Shown here: positions 45,853-54,263 of the stretch, piece after piece
Layout: each line of letters starts with the position of its first letter
Position numbering within the stretch: the stretch's first letter is position 1
DNA from: Rubrivivax sp.
GTDB taxonomy: Bacteria > Pseudomonadota > Gammaproteobacteria > Burkholderiales > Burkholderiaceae_C
Direction: 5' to 3'
Length of the DNA: 64,000 bases
Assembly: GCA_016707445.1 (NCBI GenBank)
Contig: JADJHR010000003.1
Coordinates: forward strand, 62,001-126,000
Position numbers and translations under genes: made by a program
The notes under the pieces: model-generated
Database searches by the model: none
Seen by the model: only the letters and a program-made list of their open reading frames with translations
What the model was told of the DNA's origin: nothing

Positions 45853-48564
45853 CGCCGGAAGCCACCGGGCGCCCCGACCCCGACCGGCTGCTGCAGCAGC
45901 TGCAGCGGGACGCGGCGCGCGAGCGCCGGGGCAAGCTGAAGATCTTCTTCGGGGCCTGCGCCGGCGTGGGCAAGACCTGCGCGATGCTGAGCGCGGCCCT
46001 CGCGGCCAGGGCGCAGGGCACGGCGCTGGCGGTCGGGCTGGTCGAGACGCACGGCCGCGCCGACACAGAGGCCATGGCGCGCGACCTGCCGCGGCTGCCG
46101 CTGAAGGCCGTTGCGTACCGCGAACGGGTGCTGCATGAGTTCGATCTCGACGCGGCGCTGGCCTGGGCCAAGGACCACGCCGAACCCTTGGTTCTGCTGG
46201 ACGAACTGGCGCACAGCAACGCGCCGGGTTCGCGCCATCCCAAGCGCTGGCAGGACGTCGAAGAGCTGCTCGACGCCGGCATCGACGTCTGGTCGACGAT
46301 GAACGTGCAGCACCTGGAGAGCCTGAACGACATCGTCAGCGGCATCACCGGCATCCGCGTCTGGGAGACCGTGCCCGACCGGCTGTTCGACGAGGCCGAC
46401 GAGGTGGTGGTGGTCGACCTGCCACCCGACGAACTGCTGCAGCGGCTGAAGGCCGGCAAGGTCTACCTGCCGGCGCAGGCCGAGCGGGCCGCGGGCAACT
46501 TCTTCCGCAAGGGCAACCTGCTGGCGCTGCGCGAACTGGCGCTGCGGCGCACGGCCGACCGCGTCGACGACGAGATGCAGGCCTACCGGCGGCGCAGCTC
46601 GGTGCAGTCGGTCTGGCCCAACCGCGAGGCGCTGCTGGCCTGTGTCGGCCCCGGCGAAGGTGGCGAGAAGGTCGTGCGGGCCTGCGCGCGCCTGGCGGCG
46701 CAGCTCGACGTGCCCTGGCACGCCGTGCATGTCGAGACGCCTGCGGTCCACCGTTTGCCGCAGGGTCGGCGCGAACAGGCGATGCGGGTGTTGAAGCTGG
46801 CCCAGGAGCTCGGCGCCACGGTCGCCACGCCAGCGGCACCGGGGGCCGTGGCGGCGCTCGTGCGCCATGCGCGCGAGCACAACCTGTCGCGCCTGGTGAT
46901 CGGCAGAACGCGGCGTCGCTGGCCCTGGCAGATTTCGTCGGCCGATCGAATCGCCGAACTGGCCGATGACCTCGATGTGGTGCAAGGTGGCCATGCCGGC
47001 AGCTGCGCGGCAACGAGACACGCCGCAGGCGTCCAGGGTCCTGGCCGGTGAGTTCCCCTGGCGCGGCTACGCCGCGGCCATGGCGGCCTGCGCGCTGACT
47101 GCGCTGCTGGCCACGCCGCTGCTGGGCGTGCTGGAACTGACCAACATCGTGATGATCTTCCTGCTCGCCGTGGTCGGCGTGGGCTGGATCTACGGCCGGG
47201 GGCCGGCGGTGCTGGCCGCCTTTCTCGGCGTGGCGCTGTTCGACTTCTTCTTCGCGCCGCCGCGCTTCTCTTTTGCCGTCAGCGACGTGCAGTACCTGGT
47301 GACCTTCGCCGTGATGCTGGTGGTGGCGCTGGCGATCGGTCAGCTCACCGCTGGCCTGAAGGTGCAGGCCGAGGCCGCCACGCAGCGCGAGCACCGCATG
47401 CGGGGTCTGTACGACATGTCGCGCGATCTGTCGGCCGCATTGATGCCCCAGCAGGTGGCACAGATCGGCGCGCGCTTCCTGGCGTCGGAGTTCCGCGCAA
47501 AGTCGACCTTGCTCGCTGCCGACGACAACGACCGACTGCTGGCGCTGCAGGGCGGCACGGCGGCGGTCGACGAGGCGGTGGCGCAATGGGCGTTCGACCG
47601 CGGTGAGCCGGCCGGTTTCGGCACCGATACCCTGGCCGCCAGTGCCTGCCTGGTGCTGCCCCTGAAGGCGCCGATGCGCTTGCGCGGCGTGCTGGCGGTG
47701 CAGCCGCTCGACCGCCGCACCCTGGGCCCGGACCAGCGCCGGCTGCTGGACACCTGCGCGTCGCTGCTGGCGATCTCGCTCGAGCGCATCCATTACGTCG
47801 AGGTGGCGCAGAAGAGCACCGTGCAGATCGAATCTGAGCGCCTGCGCAACTCGCTGCTGTCGGCGATCTCGCACGACCTGCGCACGCCCTTGGCGGCGCT
47901 GGTCGGCCTGGCCGACACGCTGGTGATGACGCCACCTGCGCTGGCGCCGGTGCAAAGCGAGGTGGTCACGTCGATCCGGGCGTCGGCGCTGCGCATGAAT
48001 GCGATGGTCAACAACCTGCTGGACATGGCGCGCCTGGAGGCCGGCGCGCTGCCGCTGCGCCGCGAGTGGCAGCCGCTGGAAGAGGTGGTCGGCAGTGCGC
48101 TGGCGGCCTGCGCGCCAGCGCTGCGGGGCCGGCCGGTGCGTGTGCAACTGGCCGACGGGTTGCCGCTGCTGCACCTGGACGCGGCGCTGTTCGAGCGGGT
48201 GCTGGTCAACCTGCTGGAGAACGCGGCCAAGTACACGCCCGCCGGCAGCGCCATCGTGTTGAGCGCGTCGGCCTCGTCGTCGGCGGTGACGGTTCATGTC
48301 GACGATTTCGGGCCCGGCCTGCCTGCCGGACGCGAGGCCGCGGTGTTCGACAAGTTCGAGCGTGGCAGCAAGGAGAGCGCGACGTCCGGCGTCGGGCTGG
48401 GGCTGGCGATCGCGCGCGCCATCGTGCTGGCGCACCAGGGCGCCATCCGTGCCGAGAACCGGCAGCAAGCGAACGGCGTCGAAGGTGCCCGCTTCACGAT
48501 CACGCTTCCGCGCGGCGAACCACCCTTGGACGACGGCAGCTCGAGCGTGCTTGCCCTAGGATGA
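45849..48564 (+). pseudogene. kdpD: Sensor histidine kinase KdpD, frameshifted
   Basis: Together the frames encode a KdpD of about 904 residues. The start is GTG 45849 (TPEATGRPDPDRLLQQLQRD). The N-terminal Walker-like GACAGVGKTCAML and the universal-stress domain end near 46984. One extra G in AAGGTGG (about 46985-46987) shifts the frame. The second part has four helices (YAAAMAACALTALLATPLLG onwards), a GAF region, phospho-acceptor LLSAISHDLRTPLAALVG and HATPase (GVGLGLAIARAIVLAHQG). Without the extra base the protein would read DVVQVAMPAAARQ. It is the sensor for kdpE. Confidence 0.92.
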
Positions 48565-48568
48565 ACCG

Positions 48569-49258
48569 ATGGAACTGCGTGCCCGCATGCTGGTGGTCGA
48601 AGACGAGCCCGACATCCGACGCTTCGTGCGCATGACGCTGGAGTCGCAGGGCCACGAGGTCTTCGAGGCAGCCACCTTGGAACGCGGTTTGATCGAGGCC
48701 GGCAGCCGGCGCCCCGATCTGGCCATCTTCGACCTCGGGCTGCCCGACGGCGACGGCATCGACCTGATCCGCAACTTGCGGACCTGGTCATCGGCTGCCG
48801 TGATCGTGCTTTCGGCGCGCAGTGGTGAAGCCGACAAGATCGACGCACTGGACGCCGGTGCCGATGACTACCTGGTCAAACCCTTCGGTGCCGGCGAGCT
48901 TCTGGCGCGCGTGCGCGCGCAGCTGCGCCGGCAGTCGCTGACCTCGTCGTCGGCAGACACGGTGCTTCGTTTCGGCACGGTGACCGTCGACCTTGTCCGC
49001 CGTGTGGTCGAGCGCAACGGCGCGCCGCTGCGCCTGACGCCGATCGAGTACCGGCTGCTGACGCATCTGGCATCGCAGCCCGACCGGGTGATCGTGCACC
49101 GCCAGCTGCTGAAGGCCGTCTGGGGGCCGGGCCATGCCGAAGACACCCACTACGTGAGGGTGCACATGGCCAACCTGCGAAAGAAGGTCGAGGACGATCC
49201 CGCCCGACCCAGGCACCTGCTGACCGAGGCGGGCATCGGCTACCGGTTTCGCCTTTGA
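48569..49258 (+). CDS. kdpE: Response regulator KdpE
   Basis: A 229-residue OmpR/PhoB-class regulator. The receiver has the acidic cluster LVVEDEPDIRRF, Asp55 in LAIFDLGLPDGDG, and Lys in DYLVKPFGAGEL. The winged helix has LTPIEYRLLTHLASQPDRVI and HYVRVHMANLRKKVE. It lies 4 bases after kdpD. It should bind the 11-bp direct repeats upstream of kdpF and respond to K+ limitation. Confidence 0.95.
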   Translation: MELRARMLVVEDEPDIRRFVRMTLESQGHEVFEAATLERGLIEAGSRRPDLAIFDLGLPDGDGIDLIRNLRTWSSAAVIVLSARSGEADKIDALDAGADDYLVKPFGAGELLARVRAQLRRQSLTSSSADTVLRFGTVTVDLVRRVVERNGAPLRLTPIEYRLLTHLASQPDRVIVHRQLLKAVWGPGHAEDTHYVRVHMANLRKKVEDDPARPRHLLTEAGIGYRFRL

Positions 49259-49292
49259 GCGCACGGTGCAGCCGCATCGGGCCGCATCGTTT

Positions 49293-50444
49293 TCAGCCGT
49301 CGTTGGCGGCCTGTTGCGGCAGGAAGGAGTCGCCTTCGGCCAGTGGCGCGAAACGGTAACTGGCGGGCGTGCGGCTGAGCTTGATCGGCGAGCCCAGGCC
49401 GCGGTAGCCGCCGGGCAGTTCGACGACCATGCCGCGGTGCTGCGTGTGCGGGTGCTGCAGCGCCTGCGGCACGCTGAGCACCGGCGCGCAGGGCACGCCC
49501 AGTTGCACCAGGGTCTGCGCCAGCGCCGGGCCATCGTGCGCGGCCAGCAGGGCTTCGAGCTCGGCCTTCAGCGCCAAGCGGTTCTGCGAGCGCGCGCCGG
49601 CACGGGCAAAGCGGGCGTCATCGGCCATTGCGGGCGCGCCCAGGTGCCGGCACAGGATGGCGAACTGGCGGTCGTTGCCGACCGCGAAGAACACCGGGTC
49701 GCTGCCGGTGGCCAGCGTGTCGTAGGGGTAGATGTTGGGGTGCGCGTTGCCGGTGCGCTGCGGCGTGCGGCCGTCCATGAACCAGTTGGCCGCATGCGGG
49801 TGCAGCAGCGACAGCCCGGCGTCGTACAGCGCCGACTCGACGAACTGGCCGCGCCCGCTGCGCGCCCGTTCGTGCAGCGCCAGCATCACGCCCAGCGCGG
49901 CATTCAAGCCGGCCACCATGTCGACCACTGGCACGCCCACGCGCAGCGGCTCGCCCGTGGCTTCGCCGTTCACGCTCATCAGGCCGCACAGGGCCTGCAG
50001 CGCGGCGTCGTAGCCCGGCAGCCCGCCCAGCGGGCCGTCGGCGCCAAAGCCGGACACACGGCAGTGCACCAGGCGCGGAAAGCGCTGCGCCAGCACCTCG
50101 TGGCCGATGCCCCATTTCTCCAGCGTGCCGGTCTTGAAGTTCTCGATCAGCACATCGGCGCCGGCCAGCAGCGCCAGCAGCTGCTCGCGGCCGGCCGGCG
50201 AGGCCAGGTCGAGTGTCAGCAGCCGCTTGTTGCGGTTCAGGCCCAGGTAGTACGACGCCACGCCGCGCTCGTCGAAGGGCGGGCCCCAGGCGCGGGTGTC
50301 GTCGCCCTGGGGCGGCTCGACCTTCAGCACGTCGGCACCATGGTCACCCAGCACCTGGCCGCAGAACGGGCCGCCCAGGATGCGCGACGCGTCGACGACG
50401 CGGATGCCGGCGAGCGCGCCGGCGCCAGTGCTTGCTTGGTTCAT
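49293..50444 (-). CDS. CaiB/BaiF-type (class III) CoA-transferase
   Basis: A 383-residue family III CoA-transferase. It begins LAGIRVVDASRILGGPFCGQ with GDHGADVLKVEPPQGDDTRA and LNRNKRLLTLDLASPAGREQ. The conserved Asp near YDAALQAL serves as the acyl nucleophile in this family. It moves CoA between carboxylic acids. The start 50444 follows the Bug gene by 17 bases. It lies in an operon with a Bug protein and acyl-CoA dehydrogenase, so the imported acid is probably activated here. Substrate unknown. Confidence 0.93.
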   Translation of the reverse strand: MNQASTGAGALAGIRVVDASRILGGPFCGQVLGDHGADVLKVEPPQGDDTRAWGPPFDERGVASYYLGLNRNKRLLTLDLASPAGREQLLALLAGADVLIENFKTGTLEKWGIGHEVLAQRFPRLVHCRVSGFGADGPLGGLPGYDAALQALCGLMSVNGEATGEPLRVGVPVVDMVAGLNAALGVMLALHERARSGRGQFVESALYDAGLSLLHPHAANWFMDGRTPQRTGNAHPNIYPYDTLATGSDPVFFAVGNDRQFAILCRHLGAPAMADDARFARAGARSQNRLALKAELEALLAAHDGPALAQTLVQLGVPCAPVLSVPQALQHPHTQHRGMVVELPGGYRGLGSPIKLSRTPASYRFAPLAEGDSFLPQQAANDG

Positions 50445-50461
50445 GTCGCTGCGCGCCGGGT

Positions 50462-51457
50462 CTAGTCGGCTTTTGCGCCCGAGGCCTTGACCACGTCGCG
50501 CCACTTGTCTGACTCGCTGCGCATGTAGGCCGACAACTGCGCCGGCGTGGTGTCGGCCGGCGGCTCGAGCCCCTGCGCCGACAGCCGGCCGCGCACCTCG
50601 GGGTCGGCCAGCACCTTGATGAAGGCGGCGTTCAGTTTCGCCACCACATCGGGCGGCGTGCCGGCGGGCGCCACGATGCCGAAGAAGACGCTGACATCGA
50701 AGTCCTTCATGCCCTGTTCGGCCAGCGTGGGCACGTTCGGCAGCGCCTTCGAGCGCTGCGCCGTGGTCACGCCCAGCGCGCGCAGCTTGCCGGCCTGGAT
50801 GTGCGGCAACGCGGTCAGCACGTCGGTGAAGGTCATCGTGACCTGGCCGCCGAGCAGGTCGTTCAGCGCCGGGCCCGTGCCCTTGTACGGCACGTGCTGG
50901 ATGTCGGTGCCGGCACGGCGGTTGAACATCACGCCGGCCAGGTGCGACGACGCGCCGTTGCCGGACGAGGCATAGCTCAGCGAGCTGTTCGGTGTCTTGG
51001 CCAGCGCCACCAGTTCCTTCAGGTTGTGCACCGGCACCTTCGGGTTGACCACCAGCACGTTGGGCAGATAGCCGACCTGGATCACCGGCGCAAAGCTCTT
51101 CAGCGGGTCGTAGCCGACCTTGCTGTACAGGTACTGGTTGATGGCCAGCGGCCCCGAGGTGCCGAACAGCAGCGTGTAGCCGTCGGCCGGCGCGCGTGCC
51201 ACCGCCTCGGCGCCCAGGTTGCCCCCGGCGCCGGCCTTGTTCTCGACGATCACCGTCTGCCCCAGGGGTCCACGCAAGGAGGCAGCCAGGATGCGCGCCA
51301 TGGCGTCGGTCGGGCCGCCGGGCGCGAAGGGCACGATCAGGGTCACGGTCTTGCTGGGGAAGTCGGCGGCCTGCGCCAGCGGCGTCAGGGTCGTCAGGGT
51401 CATCAAGGTCGTCAGCGCCAGGGCGGCATGGCCGATCAGGGTGCGGCGGGTGGTCAT
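50462..51457 (-). CDS. Bug-family tripartite tricarboxylate transporter substrate-binding protein
   Basis: A 331-residue periplasmic binding protein. The signal peptide is ALALTTLMTLTTLTPLAQAA, followed by the TctC/Bug features VTLIVPFAPGGPTDAMARIL, VIVENKAGAGGNLGAEAVAR and DGYTLLFGTSGPLAINQYLY. Bug proteins bind small carboxylates. No TctAB membrane genes are nearby, as is usual for orphan Bug genes in Burkholderiales. It sits between the acyl-CoA dehydrogenase and CoA-transferase genes. Confidence 0.93.
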   Translation of the reverse strand: MTTRRTLIGHAALALTTLMTLTTLTPLAQAADFPSKTVTLIVPFAPGGPTDAMARILAASLRGPLGQTVIVENKAGAGGNLGAEAVARAPADGYTLLFGTSGPLAINQYLYSKVGYDPLKSFAPVIQVGYLPNVLVVNPKVPVHNLKELVALAKTPNSSLSYASSGNGASSHLAGVMFNRRAGTDIQHVPYKGTGPALNDLLGGQVTMTFTDVLTALPHIQAGKLRALGVTTAQRSKALPNVPTLAEQGMKDFDVSVFFGIVAPAGTPPDVVAKLNAAFIKVLADPEVRGRLSAQGLEPPADTTPAQLSAYMRSESDKWRDVVKASGAKAD

Positions 51458-51491
51458 GGTCTTGTCTCCGTTGTTGTGAGGGCAAACGTGT

Positions 51492-53216
51492 TCAGAGCAG
51501 ATCGATGGCGTCGACGGCTTGCGGCGCCGGGCCGTGCCCCGGCTCGAGCAGAGCGGGCAGCCAGGTCGGCACGTCGTCGACGGCCAGCGGGTCTTGCGGC
51601 AGCACGCGGTGGCGCAGCACCAGTTGCGCCAGCTGCATGCGGCGTGCGCTGCCCAGGCGGCCGGCTTCCCAGGCCATCGCGCAGGCGGTGCTCAAGTGGT
51701 ACAGCGCCGACGCCACCTGGCGCGCCGCATGGTCGTCGCGGCCATGGCCTTCGGCCACGCGGGTGGCGGCTGCGCCGGCGCTGGTCAGCGCGTGCTCGAA
51801 GCGCTGGCGCACACCCTCTTGCATCGGCGTCGCGGCCAGCAGCCCGCGCAGGTGCCGGTCCAGCACGGGCAGCGAGCCTTCGCGGCGGATCGCGCGGATC
51901 ACGTCCAGCGCCACGATGTTGCTGGTGCCTTCCCAGATCGACCCCAGGTGGGCGTCGCGCACCAGGCGCGGGTCGCTCCATTCCTCGATGTAGCCACAGC
52001 CGCCGCGAACTTCCATTGCGTCGCCGGTGACGCGGCGCGCGTCGCGGCAGGCGCGGAACTTGATCATCGGCGTGAGGATGCGCACCAGCGCGTAGGCGTC
52101 GGCTTCACCGGCATCGGCGCGGCGCAGCGCGTCGGCAGCCTGGAACACCATCGTGCGTGCCTGCTCGGCGGGCAGCAGGATCTTCAGCAGCTGCCGACGC
52201 ATCAGCGGCAGATCGATCAGGCGCTGGCCGAAGGCGCGGCGGTGCGTGGCGACGAAAAAGGCCTCGCTGCAGGCACGGCGCATCAGCCCGGCCGCACGCA
52301 TGCCGTTGGACAGGCGAGAGTTGTTGATCATGTCGGCCATCTGCTGAAAGCCGCGGCCAGCTTCACCGATCAGCCAGGCGCGTGCACCTTCCAGCCGGAC
52401 CTCGCCGCTGGCCATCGACCGTGTGCCCATCTTGTCCTTCAGCCGGATGGTGCGGTAGGCGTTGATGCTGCCATCGGGCAGCTGGCGCGGCAGCAGGAAC
52501 AGCGACACGCCCTTCAGGCCCGACGGCGCACCGTCGATGCGCGCCAGCACCATCGCCAGCCCGGCGTCGGGGTTGGTGCAGAACCACTTGTCGCCCCACA
52601 GACGGAAGGCGTCGCCGTCGGGTTCGGCACGCACCGTGGTGGCGCCGATGTCCGAGCCGGCACCCTGCTCGGTCATGAACATCGCGCCCTGCGACAGCTG
52701 GTCGAAATCCTGCGTGGTCAGTTGCTGAAGGTAGCGCTCGATGAGTTGCGCGCTGCCGTACTTGCGCAGCGTGCGGGTCAGTGAATCGGTCATCGACAGC
52801 GGGCAGCACAGGCCGAACTCGGCCTGTACGAAGAGGTAGCTCAGCGCGTATTTGGCGGCCGCGGGCATGGCCTGCGGCCAGCCCAGCACGCCGCCGCGGT
52901 GCGACAGCGCGGCCAGGCCGTACTGGGCAAAGGCCACGCGCTCGAGCTCGACATAGGCCGGGTGCTTGACGATGCGCTGGCCGTCGACGCCGCTGCGCGT
53001 GCGGTGTTCCAGCGTCGGCGGGCATTTGTCGGCGGTCAGCGCCAGATCGTCCAGCGGGCCACCGGCCAGCGCGCCGAGCTGCACCAGGTGCGGCTCGAGG
53101 TGCGCCCGCAGGTCGGCCGGCAGGTACAGCGACAACAGCTCACCGAGCGTGGCATCACTGGTGTAGAGGTTGGCGCCGCGCTGGTCGGGCACCGGATGTT
53201 CTGCAGCCTGGGTCAT
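51492..53216 (-). CDS. Acyl-CoA dehydrogenase (long-chain/DNA-alkylation AidB-like length)
   Basis: A 574-residue flavoprotein. It has QGAMFMTEQGAGSDIGATTV, LWGDKWFCTNPDAGLAMVLA, RIKD-type RLKDKMGTRSMASGEVRLEG and GGCGYIEEWSDPRLVRDAHL, ending with the SIWEGTSNIVALDVIRAI motif of the family. The length and SIWEGTSN form are close to AidB-like acyl-CoA dehydrogenases, but the operon with a CoA-transferase suggests a catabolic dehydrogenase. FAD is the cofactor. It is the first gene of its operon and divergent from a LysR gene. Confidence 0.9.
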   Translation of the reverse strand: MTQAAEHPVPDQRGANLYTSDATLGELLSLYLPADLRAHLEPHLVQLGALAGGPLDDLALTADKCPPTLEHRTRSGVDGQRIVKHPAYVELERVAFAQYGLAALSHRGGVLGWPQAMPAAAKYALSYLFVQAEFGLCCPLSMTDSLTRTLRKYGSAQLIERYLQQLTTQDFDQLSQGAMFMTEQGAGSDIGATTVRAEPDGDAFRLWGDKWFCTNPDAGLAMVLARIDGAPSGLKGVSLFLLPRQLPDGSINAYRTIRLKDKMGTRSMASGEVRLEGARAWLIGEAGRGFQQMADMINNSRLSNGMRAAGLMRRACSEAFFVATHRRAFGQRLIDLPLMRRQLLKILLPAEQARTMVFQAADALRRADAGEADAYALVRILTPMIKFRACRDARRVTGDAMEVRGGCGYIEEWSDPRLVRDAHLGSIWEGTSNIVALDVIRAIRREGSLPVLDRHLRGLLAATPMQEGVRQRFEHALTSAGAAATRVAEGHGRDDHAARQVASALYHLSTACAMAWEAGRLGSARRMQLAQLVLRHRVLPQDPLAVDDVPTWLPALLEPGHGPAPQAVDAIDLL

Positions 53217-53304
53217 GCGGGGGCTCCTTGGGGTCGGTCGCAGTATCGAGGGGCGGTCGATTCGTGTCCAATTCGACTTCTGGATCCGCCGATACTTGCT
53301 GCGA
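53217..53304. promoter_or_regulatory. Divergent promoter region with LysR-type dyads
   Basis: An 88-base gap between the acyl-CoA dehydrogenase and LysR genes. It holds an imperfect dyad (53257-53276, TCGATT...AATTCGA) and an outer inverted pair AGTATCG (53242-53248) and CGATACT (53290-53296). This arrangement is consistent with LysR recognition and activation sites. Confidence 0.5.
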
Positions 53305-54237
53305 ATGGTCATCGATTCACGTTTCGAGTTCCGGCATCTGCGTTGTTTCCTGATGCTGGCCGACGAGTTGCACTTCGGCCGCGCTGCGCAGCGGCTGGCC
53401 ATGACGCAGCCGCCGCTGTCGGTCAACATCCGACAGCTGGAAGACGCCGTGGGCACGCGGCTGTTCGAGCGCGACAGCCGCGGTGTGCGGCTGACGGCGG
53501 CGGGCCAGGCCTTTCGCGGCCACGCCACGGCCATGCTGGCGCGTGCCGACGAGGCCTGCGTGACGGCGCGCGAAGTGGCCGCCGGCGCCGTCGGGCGCCT
53601 GCGCATCGGGCTGGTCGGCACCTTGCTGTACCGCGGTCTGCCGCAGTGGATGCAGGCCTTTGCCAAGACCCACCCTGGCATCGAGCTGGCACTGGTCGAA
53701 CTGAACTCGCAGCAGCAGCTTGACGCGCTGTCGCGCGGCGAGCTCGATCTTGCCTTCGTGCACGGGCGACGCGCGCCGCCCTCGCTGCAGGCGCGGCCGG
53801 TCTTTGCCGAGCCGTTCATGGCCTGCGTCCCGGCCGATCACGCGGTGGCGCGCCGACGCAAGCTGCACCTGGCCGAGCTGCGCGACGAGCCCTTCATCCT
53901 CTTTTCGCGCAGTGTCTCACCCGACTATCACGCGCAGATCATCGAGCTGTGTGCCGAAGCCGGTTTCTACCCGCGCGTGCGGCATGAACTGCGACATTGG
54001 CTGTCGGTGGTGGCATTGGTCTCGCAAGGCATGGGCGTGGCGGTGGTGCCGGCGCCGCTGCAGCGTTCCGGCCTGGCCGGCGCGGCGTTCAGACCACTGG
54101 CCGACTGCGATGCGACCTCGCAGCTGCGCTGCGTGTGGTCACCCGAGCGCGACCTGCCGGCCTTGCAGGCCTTCAGGCGCACGGTGCTCGGCGACAGCGC
54201 CGACGGGGCCGGCGCCACGCATTCGGTCCGAACCTGA
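53305..54237 (+). CDS. LysR-family transcriptional regulator
   Basis: A 310-residue regulator. The winged helix is FRHLRCFLMLADELHFGRAA and QPPLSVNIRQLEDAVGTRLF. The ligand-binding domain (GRLRIGLVGTLLYRGLPQWM onwards) resembles the CatR/BenM group that responds to aromatic or small organic acids. It probably controls the divergent acyl-CoA dehydrogenase-Bug-CoA-transferase operon. Start 53305 fits the family N-terminus. Confidence 0.92.
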   Translation: MVIDSRFEFRHLRCFLMLADELHFGRAAQRLAMTQPPLSVNIRQLEDAVGTRLFERDSRGVRLTAAGQAFRGHATAMLARADEACVTAREVAAGAVGRLRIGLVGTLLYRGLPQWMQAFAKTHPGIELALVELNSQQQLDALSRGELDLAFVHGRRAPPSLQARPVFAEPFMACVPADHAVARRRKLHLAELRDEPFILFSRSVSPDYHAQIIELCAEAGFYPRVRHELRHWLSVVALVSQGMGVAVVPAPLQRSGLAGAAFRPLADCDATSQLRCVWSPERDLPALQAFRRTVLGDSADGAGATHSVRT

Positions 54238-54263
54238 GCCCGCCCCGTCGCGGGTCGGTGCGA

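Noticed and set aside
42158..48564. True loss of the whole Kdp system
   Set aside because: kdpB and kdpD each have one indel, but all catalytic motifs and the other genes are intact, so decay cannot be separated from sequence error.
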